Assembly (NCBI RefSeq): GCF_003001815.1 | Contig: NZ_PVMZ01000021.1 | Span: forward strand, 1-64,000 | Length of the DNA stretch: 64,000 nucleotides | Direction of reading: 5' to 3' | Origin: Actinoplanes italicus | GTDB taxonomy: Bacteria > Actinomycetota > Actinomycetes > Mycobacteriales > Micromonosporaceae | Shown: one piece after another, positions 16,734 to 25,589 of the stretch | Position numbering within the stretch: the stretch's first letter is position 1 | Layout of the letters: the number at the start of each line of letters is the position of its first letter | The notes under the pieces: generated by a model | The model's input: only the letters and a program-made list of their open reading frames with translations | Told to the model about the DNA's origin: nothing | Database searches by the model: none | Program-made: the position numbers and the translations under genes

Positions 16734-17558
16734 CTAGACGCGCGCGGCTTTGGCAATGATCATCCACGCCTGCAAACGGTCGACCGCGACCTGGGCGAAA
16801 CTGGCAATCACCTCAACGAGGTTCGGTGTTCCAAGAGCTTCGCTGACCCTGATGGCAAGGACTGCGACATCGTAGGTGTGGTCACCCGTCATTCCGCGGG
16901 GGTCGATGAACATCCAGTCCTTTGGTCCGCTGGCGATGATGTTGCCGCTGGAAGCGTCGCCGTGGCAGAGGCTCGGGACATGACTGTGGGCTAGGTCGGC
17001 TAGCAGCCTCAGTGCGTTCTGGCGTTCGCCGGCCGGAGCGACGGCAGTTCCTGGCCGCAGATCGCGGAGATGGTCATCTTCTAGTCGCTCGCGGAGCCAG
17101 TCCAGAATCGAGGGCATGCCGGGGATCGGTGGCGGCTGATCGCGCATCGCTACTAGCGGTGCAAAGAGCGCGGATGGGTCGACCGTTGTCGGATCCGTAC
17201 GGATGAGGGATGTACCTGGGAGCACTCTGTCGAGCACTGTCCATGTGCCGTGGTTCGTTGTCGTCGCTTCGTGCACCGTTGGGGCGGCGCCCAACTTTGC
17301 CAGGGCCGTCGCGACTGCGGCCTGGTCAGATCCGTGTGGGTCGGGGCTGCTACGGAAGACGAGAGGCCCGTCTGGCGAGTCGGCGGCGACGACGAATCCA
17401 TAGCGAGCCGGCAGGATGCTGGACGGGGTGGCTTGGTAGCGCTCGCAGAGACCCTGAAACTCGTCGTGCACCTTCGCCGCCCATAGGTCGGCAATCTCGG
17501 GCCAGCGACGCTGCACATTCGCCAAGACGGCGGCGGGCAAGATCAGTCCATCGTTCAT
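16734..17558 (-). CDS. APH-family small-molecule kinase
   Basis: A 274-aa aminoglycoside/hydroxyurea phosphotransferase-like kinase. The catalytic loop and metal site read LCHGDASSGNII and FIDPRGMTGDHTYD (HGDxxxxN ... D-P). The N-lobe is unusual: the position expected for the ATP-binding Lys reads VFRSS and the helix Glu appears to be Gln. It overlaps the HAD phosphatase gene by 4 bp, so both are translated together under the GntR gene upstream. A kinase/phosphatase pair acting on one metabolite is plausible; the substrate is unknown and antibiotic resistance is not implied. Confidence 0.75.
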   Translation of the reverse strand: MNDGLILPAAVLANVQRRWPEIADLWAAKVHDEFQGLCERYQATPSSILPARYGFVVAADSPDGPLVFRSSPDPHGSDQAAVATALAKLGAAPTVHEATTTNHGTWTVLDRVLPGTSLIRTDPTTVDPSALFAPLVAMRDQPPPIPGMPSILDWLRERLEDDHLRDLRPGTAVAPAGERQNALRLLADLAHSHVPSLCHGDASSGNIIASGPKDWMFIDPRGMTGDHTYDVAVLAIRVSEALGTPNLVEVIASFAQVAVDRLQAWMIIAKAARV

Positions 17559-18259
17559 CGGGGCGACCGAGCCGCGTCTTGATGCAAGGCGTCAACCAGG
17601 GAGTTCATGGATTCGATCACCAGGTCCGCTCCCGCATCGGTCAGGCGCTGGTGCTTGCCTGACTTGTTGGCGTAGCCGATGGTCGGTATCTGGGCGGCTC
17701 GACCTGCCTCAATGTCGCTTACCGAATCGCCGATGAAGACTGCGTCATCCCTGTCCAAGCCAACTGCGGTGAGGCCACATTCGAGCAGAAACGGATGCGG
17801 CTTGAGTAGGTGCGGGTCCATGCCGTCGAAGCGGGCTGCAAGGCCATCGACGTAGCGGATCAAGTCGTGATCTCGAAGGTAGGCCTCGATCGCGGCGCTG
17901 GCGTTGTTGCTGACGATGGCGACCCTGCGGCCGGTTTCGTGGGCGGCGCGGAGCAGATCGTTGGCACCGGGTGTTGGGGTGGCTACGGCAACAGCCGTGT
18001 TCTCGGCATCGCGGAGAACATCACCGATCTCGCAGGTCAGGCTGTCGTCCCCCAGGGCCGCAACTTCGACAAGGATCTGCAACGGGTCGGGCGAAAGGTC
18101 GGCTACCGCACGCGGAAGCTCGCCTCGCTGGCGCCGGATGGCGGTGCGCAGCTCGTCGGCGACTGCGGCGGCTGGATAGCCGGCGAAGACGGAGCAGATG
18201 GGGCCGTCAAAATCGATCAGCAGGCAGCGGGTGTTGGCGATCAGGTCGGAGAGGGTCAC
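17555..18259 (-). CDS. HAD-superfamily phosphatase
   Basis: A 234-aa HAD-IA hydrolase. Motif I is LLIDFDGPICSVF (DxD), motif II the Ser in IVSNNAS, motif III Lys in LLKPHPF, and motif IV FIGDSVSDIEAG. The cap lies between motifs I and II. It overlaps the upstream GntR gene and the downstream kinase gene by 4 bp each. A 5'-truncated homologue sits in element 2 at 28258, sharing DFDGPxCSVFAGYP. Confidence 0.85.
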   Translation of the reverse strand: MTLSDLIANTRCLLIDFDGPICSVFAGYPAAAVADELRTAIRRQRGELPRAVADLSPDPLQILVEVAALGDDSLTCEIGDVLRDAENTAVAVATPTPGANDLLRAAHETGRRVAIVSNNASAAIEAYLRDHDLIRYVDGLAARFDGMDPHLLKPHPFLLECGLTAVGLDRDDAVFIGDSVSDIEAGRAAQIPTIGYANKSGKHQRLTDAGADLVIESMNSLVDALHQDAARSPR

Positions 18260-19122
18260 GGGTTGTACTCGTGGGCGATGGTGTCCCAGATGCTGTCGAA
18301 CCAGGCCTGTGACTGCTGAACGAACTGGTCTCCGGCGTCACCGACATCGCCCGTGGTGGCGTAATGGAACAGAGGGACGTCTTTGCCCAGGACGTCGAAG
18401 ATCGGGACGGCCTGCTTCTCTACCGAGACGGTGTTGCGGACGACGGGGTAGAAGCCGAAGAACACCTCGTCGCGGTTGAGGATGTAGAGCTTCGACAGGA
18501 CGGTGGTGCCGTACGCGCGAATGTCAGTGGTGGCGTTGCGAACCAGGCCCAAGGTGGCCAACTCCCCTACCGACTCGACGATGGCCTCAGTGTGACGACG
18601 GGCGATCCGGGCTGCGCGTTCACGGACTGCGGGGTCGTCGCCGGCGGGCTCGGCTCGGGAGGGGACGACCGCGGGCTGTGTCAGGTCGGGCAGCAGGATG
18701 CGGATGGCGATCGACTCGGGTGTGAGGCGGCCGGCGCGGATCTTGTCCAAGGGTTCTTGGATGGCACCGTGGAGGGTTTCGCTGGAGAAGCCGGCGAAGT
18801 CGATGGTGATGTGGGACTGCTCGAACGCGGCCTCGATGTGCGGGCGCAAGCCGACTGGGCGGTCGGTCTGGGCGCGGACGAAGGCGCCGCTGCCCTGTCG
18901 GCTGATGATCAGGCGGTCGTCGCGGAGGATGCGTAGCGCGGACTTGATGGTCTCGCGGGCTACGCCGTAGCGCTCGGACAGGTCGTTCTGCGAGGGCAGA
19001 CGTTCACCGGGGGCGAAGCGACGAGTCAGGATCGCCGCGCGCAGCACGTTTGCGATCTGCTGGGAGGCCGGGCGGGCGTCGTCCGGCTCCAAGTCGTCGA
19101 GGTCGCGGGCTTCCGTGTTCAC
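18256..19122 (-). CDS. GntR-family regulator heading the HAD/kinase operon
   Basis: A 288-aa regulator. Residues ~15-85 are a GntR winged helix (LPSQNDLSERYGVARETIKSALRIL, GSGAFV). The C-terminal ~190 residues do not look like UTRA or FCD; they contain a helical stretch and a segment LFHYATTGDVGDAGDQF, and probably sense a ligand. It precedes the HAD and kinase genes with 4-bp overlaps and diverges from the small AICE genes. Related palindromes in the divergent gap (19139, 19209) are candidate operators. Confidence 0.85.
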   Translation of the reverse strand: MNTEARDLDDLEPDDARPASQQIANVLRAAILTRRFAPGERLPSQNDLSERYGVARETIKSALRILRDDRLIISRQGSGAFVRAQTDRPVGLRPHIEAAFEQSHITIDFAGFSSETLHGAIQEPLDKIRAGRLTPESIAIRILLPDLTQPAVVPSRAEPAGDDPAVRERAARIARRHTEAIVESVGELATLGLVRNATTDIRAYGTTVLSKLYILNRDEVFFGFYPVVRNTVSVEKQAVPIFDVLGKDVPLFHYATTGDVGDAGDQFVQQSQAWFDSIWDTIAHEYNP

Positions 19123-19136
19123 ATTCGACAGCTTAA

Positions 19137-19154
19137 AGCCTGGCTAGCCAGGCT
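19137..19154. promoter_or_regulatory. 18-bp perfect palindrome, candidate GntR operator
   Basis: AGCCTGGCTAGCCAGGCT is a perfect palindrome 15 bp upstream of the GntR start. Its core CCTGGCTAGCCAGG aligns with sites at 19209, 20684 and 20725 (consensus YYTGRYTAGYCARG). Confidence 0.65.
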
Positions 19155-19208
19155 AGGTGATTCGAGGCGTAGAGGGTTGCGTATATCTAGGGACAACCGT
19201 ACGGTCGA

Positions 19209-19231
19209 TCTGACTAGCCAAGCTAGTCAGG
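19209..19231. promoter_or_regulatory. candidate GntR operator, overlapping double site
   Basis: CTGACTAGC and GCTAGTCAG form an inverted repeat with a 3-bp spacer. The left part TCTGACTAGCCAAG matches the consensus of the other sites. It lies in the divergent gap between the GntR/HAD/kinase operon and the KorSA arm. Confidence 0.6.
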
Positions 19232-19373
19232 TAGACCCTCATCCGACGTTGATCGTCGCATTTCGGTGCGTTCGACTTTGTCTGGGAGGGCAGACGGCGC
19301 CGAGGCGGGTCTTTCCCGCTGGTCGACATAGTCCCGCCTCGGTGCCTCTCCATGCTGTTGCGGAGGTCCCGTC

Positions 19374-19631
19374 ATGCCCGAACCGCTCGACTTCGGCGGG
19401 CAGGCACCGCCGATCGATCCGCCTACCGGCTGCGCCCGCCCGCTCGTGTGGCGGCTGGCTCGGCGCCTGTACGCCGATCATCAGCCTGGCCCGGATGGAT
19501 GGTGCCTGAACTGCCGTCCCGCAATCCTCTACCCGTGCGTCGCTCGTCAGCTCGCGGATCTCGGTCTCGCGGTGGCGATGAAGCGCACGGCAGCCGGTCC
19601 GCACGTGGCCAACAAGGGGCACCACTGGTGA
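19374..19631 (+). CDS. small AICE protein of unknown function
   Basis: An 85-aa protein with a Cys pair in WCLNCRP and another Cys in LYPC, perhaps a metal site. GGAGGT precedes the ATG by 7 bp. Small genes of this kind are usual upstream of korSA/pra in AICEs. No known domain recognised. Confidence 0.6.
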   Translation: MPEPLDFGGQAPPIDPPTGCARPLVWRLARRLYADHQPGPDGWCLNCRPAILYPCVARQLADLGLAVAMKRTAAGPHVANKGHHW

Positions 19632-19650
19632 GCGGGCCGGGTAACGACCG

Positions 19651-19938
19651 ATGAGCATCCTGTCGATCTCCACCCCTCCGCGCCTGCCGGTGGCGGCGGA
19701 TCAGCTGGTCGGTCACGTGCTGCGGGTTCCGGCCGGTTCGTGCCGGTACCGCGATGGCGCCCTGGTCCTGTTCGTCCGGCGGGTCCGGCTCGACATTTCG
19801 CAGTGGTACGGCGGCCAGTGTGTCTGGCTGGAGGGCGACGAGCTCGCCGAGGACGGCTACCGGCTGCGGTGGACGCAAGCCCTGGTGCACGTCGCGGCTT
19901 GCGACCTGCACACTGTTGCCGCGGGACGCACGGCGTGA
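19651..19938 (+). CDS. small AICE protein of unknown function
   Basis: A 95-aa protein with a beta-rich pattern (HVLRVPAGSCRYRDG, VRLDISQWYGG) reminiscent of a small single-domain fold. Its stop overlaps the GTG of the KorSA-like gene (GTGA), so the two are translationally coupled. Not assigned to a family. Confidence 0.6.
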   Translation: MSILSISTPPRLPVAADQLVGHVLRVPAGSCRYRDGALVLFVRRVRLDISQWYGGQCVWLEGDELAEDGYRLRWTQALVHVAACDLHTVAAGRTA

Positions 19939-20675
19939 CCGGCATGGGCGGCGGTTCCAGTTCGGCGAAGTACGCGCACATCGTCGACGTGCTGCGGGAA
20001 CGGATCGTGCGGGGCGCGTACCCGCTCGGGTCGATGCTGCCCAGTGAGTCGCAGCTGGTGCGTGAGTTCGGGGCGTCTCGTTCGACGGTGGTGCGGGCGT
20101 TGGAGTATCTGCGGCAGCTCGGCTACCTGGAAGGTGTGCAGGGCAAGGGGCGGCTCGTTCTTGGCACTCCCCCGCGGCGTCGGCCGTCGCCGCCAGCGCG
20201 GACCTATGAGTCGTTGCACGCGCCGGAGGTCGGGAACGGCACTGTCGTCGGAGCGGGTCGAGCGCCGGCTTCCGCGCGGATCGCCGCGATGCTCGCCGTT
20301 CCTGTCGGTGAGCCGGTGATCGTTCGTCAGCGGATCATGATGGGCAGTGCCGTGCCGTGGTCGACGCTCTCGACGGTCTACCTCCCGGCAGTCGCGGCTG
20401 TCGGTACTCGCTTCGCTGATGTCGACCCGCTTCGTGAGGGCGTGCTGGATCACCTCGAACGGCGCCGGCGGCTCGTGGCAACCGATGTCGTCGAGCGGAT
20501 GACATTGCGGGCACCGTCCGCCCGCGAATCGACCTTGCTCGCTGTCAGCACAGACGATGTTGTGCTGGCAATTCTGCTGGTCGTTCGGAACTCGGCGGCA
20601 TCTCCGCTGCTAGCGATTGATCTTGCGGGCATCTTGCCGCCAGCAGGCATCGAAGAACTTTTTTCTCTTCGCTAG
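19935..20675 (+). CDS. KorSA-like GntR/UTRA-type repressor
   Basis: A 246-aa regulator. An N-terminal GntR helix-turn-helix (HIVDVLRERIVRG, LPSESQLVREFGASRSTVVRAL) is followed by a UTRA-like domain (VGEPVIVRQRIMM, STVYLPA). In pSAM2 the GntR protein KorSA represses pra and keeps the element integrated. Here the gene directly precedes a Pra-like gene, with two palindromes (20684, 20725) in between. The upstream frame is open further, but the coupled GTG at 19935 is the better start. Confidence 0.8.
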   Translation: MTGMGGGSSSAKYAHIVDVLRERIVRGAYPLGSMLPSESQLVREFGASRSTVVRALEYLRQLGYLEGVQGKGRLVLGTPPRRRPSPPARTYESLHAPEVGNGTVVGAGRAPASARIAAMLAVPVGEPVIVRQRIMMGSAVPWSTLSTVYLPAVAAVGTRFADVDPLREGVLDHLERRRRLVATDVVERMTLRAPSARESTLLAVSTDDVVLAILLVVRNSAASPLLAIDLAGILPPAGIEELFSLR

Positions 20676-20683
20676 GCAAATTA

Positions 20684-20738
20684 CTTGGCTAGCCATGCTG
20701 TCCATGTGCTAGCTTTCTGTCCAACTTGGTTAGTCAAG
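20684..20738 (+). promoter_or_regulatory. pra promoter region with two operator-like palindromes
   Basis: CTTGGCTAGCCATG (20684-20697) and CTTGGTTAGTCAAG (20725-20738) match the palindromes upstream of the divergent GntR gene. They lie just before the Shine-Dalgarno (GGAAGGA, 20752) of the Pra-like gene, as expected for KorSA repression. Confidence 0.65.
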
Positions 20739-20767
20739 TAATCAGGTTCGACGGAAGGAGTCTTTCG

Positions 20768-21196
20768 GTGATTCCGAACTCGATCAAGGTGCCGGTGCCG
20801 TGGGACTACGTCGCGCCGCACGGTGGGCTCTGCCTCGGCGTGGAGCCGGCCACCGACTTCGACAAGCGCGGCCAGGGCGACGACCAGCTGCGCGACAAGG
20901 AGACCGGCGAACGCGTCTGGCTGGTCCGGGTCCTCGACCTGGACCCGGAGGCCGGGAAGTTCGGTGGATCGAAGGAGTTCAAGGTCAAGGTCATCGCCGC
21001 GCAGCAGCCGGTTCCGCCCGCGTCCGCGGTGCCTGGCTACCCGCCGATGGTGGAGTTCACCGACGTCACGCTGACGCCGTACGTGGACTCGCAAAAGTGC
21101 AAGGGCACCGGCAAGTGCCGGTCGCGGCTCGGCTGGTCGGTCCGCGCGGCCGGGATGACCGGGCCGCAGTCCACCGGGAGCACCAGAGCCGCCTAG
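20768..21196 (+). CDS. pra: Pra-like activator of replication, integration and excision
   Basis: A 142-aa protein with the pattern I recall for AICE Pra proteins: N-terminal VPVPWDYVAPHGG, then VRVLDLDPEA, VKVKVIAAQQPVPP-like strand, VEFTDVTLTPYVD and a closing SVRAAGM. In pSAM2, Pra switches on rep, xis and int. GTG at 20768 with GGAAGGA at 8-bp spacing. Preceded by the operator-like palindromes. Confidence 0.7.
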   Translation: MIPNSIKVPVPWDYVAPHGGLCLGVEPATDFDKRGQGDDQLRDKETGERVWLVRVLDLDPEAGKFGGSKEFKVKVIAAQQPVPPASAVPGYPPMVEFTDVTLTPYVDSQKCKGTGKCRSRLGWSVRAAGMTGPQSTGSTRAA

Positions 21197-21289
21197 GTCT
21201 CATCGCGTCCGGGAGCGGGGCCAACAACCGCCAAGAAGTTCTCCCCGCCCCGGCCGCTCCAACCACCTCTTGTGAAGGAGTGGGCTGTG

Positions 21290-21619
21290 ATGCCCAAGGT
21301 AGTCGACGCTGCCCGCGTCACCACACCGAGCAACACCGTATGGCGTACCTGCATCGGATGCACCGAGGTGAAGCCCCTGGCCAAGGGCATTGACCGTTGC
21401 GACAGCTGCGAGGACGCGGCTGATCAAGAAGCCGTTGAGGAGGGCCTTCGGGCGCACGCGCTCACCGGTTGGGAGCACGTCAACCGCTACGCCGGAGCGA
21501 TCGGCCGGATCGAGGCGTGGGCGCTGCTGATCCCGAACGTCACCGACGCCGAACGCCTCGACCACATCCGCGACGCACTCGCCACCCTGGAACAGGCCGA
21601 CACCACGGCGGTGAGCTGA
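21290..21619 (+). CDS. small AICE protein with Cys pairs
   Basis: A 109-aa protein. CIGCTEVKPLAKGIDRCDSC places two CxxC pairs that could bind zinc. The rest is helical. ATG at 21290 follows GAAGGAG at 9-bp spacing. It ends 2 bp before the tra ATG, so it is in the same operon. Function unknown. Confidence 0.65.
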   Translation: MPKVVDAARVTTPSNTVWRTCIGCTEVKPLAKGIDRCDSCEDAADQEAVEEGLRAHALTGWEHVNRYAGAIGRIEAWALLIPNVTDAERLDHIRDALATLEQADTTAVS

Positions 21620-21621
21620 CC

Positions 21622-23052
21622 ATGCCGCTGATCAACATCATCCGCGGCGAGACCATCCCGGTCGCGCCGCTCAACGTCCGCACCCCGGTTTTCCGCCTCC
21701 CGATCTGGGCCGTCGTCGTCTGGGAAACCGTCAAGGCCCTCGCTTGGCTCGTCGCCACCTACGTCCGCCACTGGTACGTCACTCTCCCGGCCACCGGGCT
21801 GACCTGGCTCTACCTCGCCTACGGTTGGCAGGCGCTCGCCGGGCTCGTCGCCGGGACCGCGGCCGTTGCTACCGGCTGGGCGTTCGGGCATCGGGTGTCG
21901 TGGTTGCGGCTCGGCTGGTGGCCGATCCTCGCCAGGGTGCGGCGGCTGGTGTACCGGCGGCGGTGGATGGCCGCGATGGTGACCGCGAAGCTGTCGGTCT
22001 CCTACGACAAGCGCGCGATCATCCCGGAGATCCGCCGGGTCCGCTGCCGCGCGGGCTGCGATGAGGTGCTGGTGCGGATGGTGACCGGGCAGATCCCCGA
22101 CGACTTCGCCAAAGCCTCCGAGCGGCTGGCCCACACGTTTGGGGTGCGGCAGGTGAAGGCCATTCCCGGCCCGACCTACGCCACCGTGGTCCTGGTCCTC
22201 ATGCGCGGCGACTCCCTCCACGACACCGTGGAACCGCTGCCGGTGCCGGACGCTCCGGACTTCACCGCTCTGCCCATCGGCGTGCAGGAGGACGGCAACC
22301 TCTACCGACTACGGCTGTTCGGCACCCAGGTCCTCATCGTCGGCGCCACCGGCTCGGGCAAAGGCTCGGTGATCTGGTCTATCGTCCGCGCCCTGTCCGG
22401 CGGCGTCGCTGATGGCCTGGTCGAACTGTGGGGCCTGGACCCCAAAGGTGGCATGGAACTGGGGATCGGCCGGCCGCTGTTCGCCCGGTTCGCCTCACGG
22501 GATTTCGCCGAGATGGCCGCCATGATCGAGCAAGCGGCGGCCACTGCTCAGGAACGCGCTGCCCGGCTGGCGGGTCAGACGCGTCAGCATGTGCCGACGG
22601 TGGATGAGCCGTTGATCGTCCTGGTTATCGATGAGCTGGCGAACCTGACCGCCTACCTGACCGAGCGGCAACTGAAGGATCGGATCAAGGCCGCGCTCGG
22701 CATCGTCCTAACCCAGGGCCGCGCCGTCGGCGTCCACGTGGTCGCGGCGATCCAGGACCCCCGCAAGGAAGTCCTTCCCGCTCGTGGGTTGTTCCCGACC
22801 CGGATCGGACTGCGGCTGTCGGAGCCGGCGGAGGTCGACATGGTCCTCGGCGACGGCATGCGCGACCGCGGAGCGCTCTGCGACCGGATCCCGCAGACGC
22901 AGCCCGGTATCGGCTACGTCGTGCTCGAAGGAGACCCGACACCCATGCGGGTGCGGCTGTCCTACTGCGACGACACCGCTGTCCGCGACATGGCCCATGA
23001 CTACGGGCAGCTTCGGCTCGTCGACGGCAAGGCTGCTGGAGGTGCGGCGTGA
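21622..23052 (+). CDS. FtsK/SpoIIIE-type conjugal DNA translocase (TraSA/TraB-like)
   Basis: A 476-aa membrane-anchored motor that transfers double-stranded element DNA between mycelia. Two hydrophobic segments near residues 22-75 are followed by the motor domain: Walker A VGATGSGKGSV (about residue 240), Walker B LIVLVIDELANL, then LTQGRAVGVHVVAAIQDPRKE and LPARGLFPTRIGLRL. ATG at 21622; it overlaps the next gene by 4 bp. The usual single transfer gene of an AICE. Confidence 0.9.
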   Translation: MPLINIIRGETIPVAPLNVRTPVFRLPIWAVVVWETVKALAWLVATYVRHWYVTLPATGLTWLYLAYGWQALAGLVAGTAAVATGWAFGHRVSWLRLGWWPILARVRRLVYRRRWMAAMVTAKLSVSYDKRAIIPEIRRVRCRAGCDEVLVRMVTGQIPDDFAKASERLAHTFGVRQVKAIPGPTYATVVLVLMRGDSLHDTVEPLPVPDAPDFTALPIGVQEDGNLYRLRLFGTQVLIVGATGSGKGSVIWSIVRALSGGVADGLVELWGLDPKGGMELGIGRPLFARFASRDFAEMAAMIEQAAATAQERAARLAGQTRQHVPTVDEPLIVLVIDELANLTAYLTERQLKDRIKAALGIVLTQGRAVGVHVVAAIQDPRKEVLPARGLFPTRIGLRLSEPAEVDMVLGDGMRDRGALCDRIPQTQPGIGYVVLEGDPTPMRVRLSYCDDTAVRDMAHDYGQLRLVDGKAAGGAA

Positions 23053-23576
23053 AGCTCAACGCTGACCGCGTCGAAGGCCTGACCCTGACCGCCATCCTCA
23101 CCACCGTCGCCCTGGCCGCCGGATGGGCGTCCTTCTCCCACGTCCACGACTGGACCATGCGCCACGCCCCGGTCGGGACCCCGGACGCGTTCGGCTGGGT
23201 CAACGCCGTCATCTCCGAACTCGTCCCCGTCGCCGCACTGCTGACGATCAAGCGGCGGCGCCGGGCTGGGGCGCCGATCGGATACCCGCTGGTCCTGCTC
23301 GTGGCGGCCGGCACCCTGTCGCTGTCGGCTCAACTCGCAGTGGCTCAGCCAAGCCCGTCCGGGTGGCTTCTGTCCGCGGTGCCCGCGCTGGCGTTCATGG
23401 CCCTGGTCAAGCTCGTCTTCACCAGCCCACCTCCGGAACCTGTTGCTGAGTCGGCGCCGGTCGCGGCGCCTCAGCCCGTGCCTGCTCCGAGTCCGGCTCC
23501 GGTGGTGCCGACGGTCCCGGTCCGACCGATCACCCGACCCAACGGGGTGCCGGTCATCGGGCAGGTGACCCGATGA
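23049..23576 (+). CDS. Spd-like membrane protein (DUF2637 type)
   Basis: A 175-aa protein with about four hydrophobic helices in the first 120 residues and a Pro/Ala/Val-rich tail. This layout and its position between tra and rep fit the plasmid spread (Spd) or DUF2637 membrane proteins that help intramycelial spreading. It overlaps tra and rep by 4 bp on each side. Confidence 0.75.
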   Translation: MKLNADRVEGLTLTAILTTVALAAGWASFSHVHDWTMRHAPVGTPDAFGWVNAVISELVPVAALLTIKRRRRAGAPIGYPLVLLVAAGTLSLSAQLAVAQPSPSGWLLSAVPALAFMALVKLVFTSPPPEPVAESAPVAAPQPVPAPSPAPVVPTVPVRPITRPNGVPVIGQVTR

Positions 23577-25384
23577 CCACACCAACCCTGCTCCCGGCCC
23601 CTGCCGAACCGCAGACGCCTCGGCCCGGCTCCCGCGCCGCCCGACTCGCGCTTCCCCGCGCCGTCGACGCGCTCAAAGACCTGGCCATCGATCACGGCGT
23701 CTGCATCCGCCCGATAGCGTTGCGACGGACCGACCTGGCCACCGGGAAGACGGAACTCGTCGACCTGCCGTGCGGCGCCACGCTCGAAGCCAGATGCCCG
23801 CCCTGCGCCAAACGGGCACGGCGGCTACGGCAGGTACAGATCCGGGAAGGCTGGCACCGGGCCGACGAACCGCTGCCCGGCCCGGCGCCGGCGACACCCC
23901 GTCAGCGGGACCTGATCACCGCACGCGCGCACCTCGAATTCGAGCGGGCCGCGCTCCAACTCGCGAACATGGACCCCGACCAGCGCGCGACGGAACTGGA
24001 CCGCATCGACACAGCGATCAGCGCGGTAGAAGAAGAGATCGCCGCAGAAGGACTACGCGGCAGCATCGCACCGGGTCGCGGCCGTGACGCCGAAGGCGAC
24101 GACGAGGACGGTGGGCCTCGGCGGGTTCGGTCGACCAAGCGGCGCCAGGATGTGCCCGACCTGCCCCGGCAGAAGGTCGAAGCCCGCACGGTCGGCCGGA
24201 CGTACGTCGGCTCGGATGGTGTCGAGCACCGGCCGTCGATGTGGCTGACCCTGACCCTGGACAGCTACGGTCCGGTCCACTCAATCCATGCCGGGCGGCC
24301 CTGCTCGTGCCGTCGCTGGCACACCGACGGCGATCCACTGCTGGGTACTCCAGTCGACCCCGGCAAGTACGACTACCGGCGGGCGGCCTGGGATGCGGTG
24401 CACTTCCCGCGGCTGCTCGACCGGTACTGGCAGAACCTCCGCCGGGCAGTCGGCTGGAACGTCCAGTACGCCGGATGCGTCGAGCCGCAACGACGCCTCG
24501 CGCCGCACGCGCACTTTGCAATCCGCGGCACGATTCCGCGATCGATGCTGGAACTGGTCTCCACCGCCACTTACCACCAGGTGTGGTGGCCGGTGGCCGA
24601 CCGGCTCCGCTACCCGATCGACCGACCACCGACCTGGGACGCCAAAGCGGAAACGTGGGTGGACCCGGACAACGGGCGGCCGCTGGCGACGTGGGCTGAG
24701 GCCCTGGACGCGATCGACGACGACCCCGACGCTGAGCCTGCACACCTGGTCCGGTTCGGCGCCCAGGTCAAGGCCAAAGGCGTCGACCCCGGTTCCGGCG
24801 ACGTCGAGCGGACGATCGGCTACATCACCAAGTACGTGACCAAGTCCGCCGCCGACTGCCACCAGACCAGCAGTGACCCGCAACGCCAGCACCTCGACCG
24901 GCTCTGGCACGAACTCCGAGTCACCCCGTGTTCGGAGCGGTGCTCGAACTGGCTGCTCTACGGCGTCCAGCCCAAGAAGGCCCACGGCAGGCTTCGGCCC
25001 GGCCACTGCAAGGGACGCGTGCACCAGAAGACGACCCTCGGCATCGGCGGACGGCGGGTGCTCGTCTCCCGTGACTGGTCCGGCAAGACCCTCGCCGACC
25101 ATCGTGCGGACGCCCATGCCTGGGTCAAGGCGCTGCTCGGCGTCACCACCGAGGACGCGGAACCTGAGGCCGACGAAAAGCCGGCGGTCGCCTGGGAGAT
25201 GGCCCGTCATGACGACCCCGATCTCCCGGCCCTCGAACACCGGCTCTTGCGAGCGATCTCCGAACGCATCCACCGCCGCGGGCAACTGAACGCAGCTCGG
25301 CAACGGGCCAGCGGCGACCCGCCCGTGAATGTCTCGGCAACTGCAATCCACTCGACCGACGGGGAGGGAAACACCTGTGGATGA
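23573..25384 (+). CDS. RepSA-like rolling-circle replication initiator
   Basis: A 603-aa Rep of the pSAM2 type. An N-terminal zinc-like CPPCAKRARRLR segment is followed by the HUH motif in APHAHFAIRG and the catalytic Tyr region GYITKYVTK. It would nick the double-strand origin to replicate the excised element. It overlaps the Spd-like gene and the xis gene. The origin itself was not located. Confidence 0.88.
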   Translation: MTTPTLLPAPAEPQTPRPGSRAARLALPRAVDALKDLAIDHGVCIRPIALRRTDLATGKTELVDLPCGATLEARCPPCAKRARRLRQVQIREGWHRADEPLPGPAPATPRQRDLITARAHLEFERAALQLANMDPDQRATELDRIDTAISAVEEEIAAEGLRGSIAPGRGRDAEGDDEDGGPRRVRSTKRRQDVPDLPRQKVEARTVGRTYVGSDGVEHRPSMWLTLTLDSYGPVHSIHAGRPCSCRRWHTDGDPLLGTPVDPGKYDYRRAAWDAVHFPRLLDRYWQNLRRAVGWNVQYAGCVEPQRRLAPHAHFAIRGTIPRSMLELVSTATYHQVWWPVADRLRYPIDRPPTWDAKAETWVDPDNGRPLATWAEALDAIDDDPDAEPAHLVRFGAQVKAKGVDPGSGDVERTIGYITKYVTKSAADCHQTSSDPQRQHLDRLWHELRVTPCSERCSNWLLYGVQPKKAHGRLRPGHCKGRVHQKTTLGIGGRRVLVSRDWSGKTLADHRADAHAWVKALLGVTTEDAEPEADEKPAVAWEMARHDDPDLPALEHRLLRAISERIHRRGQLNAARQRASGDPPVNVSATAIHSTDGEGNTCG

Positions 25385-25589
25385 CGAACTGCTGACGGTG
25401 GCTGAGCTGGCCCTGGTCTTGAAGGTGGAGGTCCGCTTCGTCCGGCGGCTCGTCGCTGAGCGACGTATCCAGTTCACGAAGGTCGGCAAATACGTGCGGT
25501 TCTACCGGAGTGATGTGCAGGACTTCATCGCCTCCGGCCGGGTCGAACCGGTCACCGTGGCGTGGTCTGGCGGAAGGGCGGTTGCCTGA
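25377..25589 (+). CDS. xis: excisionase (Xis)
   Basis: A 70-aa winged-helix DNA-binding protein (LLTVAELALVLKVEVRFVRRLVAERRI, VGKYVRFYRSDV), the typical MerR/AlpA-like Xis of AICEs that directs Int toward excision. GTG at 25377 overlaps the rep stop and follows GGAGGGAA. Its stop overlaps the int ATG. Confidence 0.88.
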   Translation: MDDELLTVAELALVLKVEVRFVRRLVAERRIQFTKVGKYVRFYRSDVQDFIASGRVEPVTVAWSGGRAVA

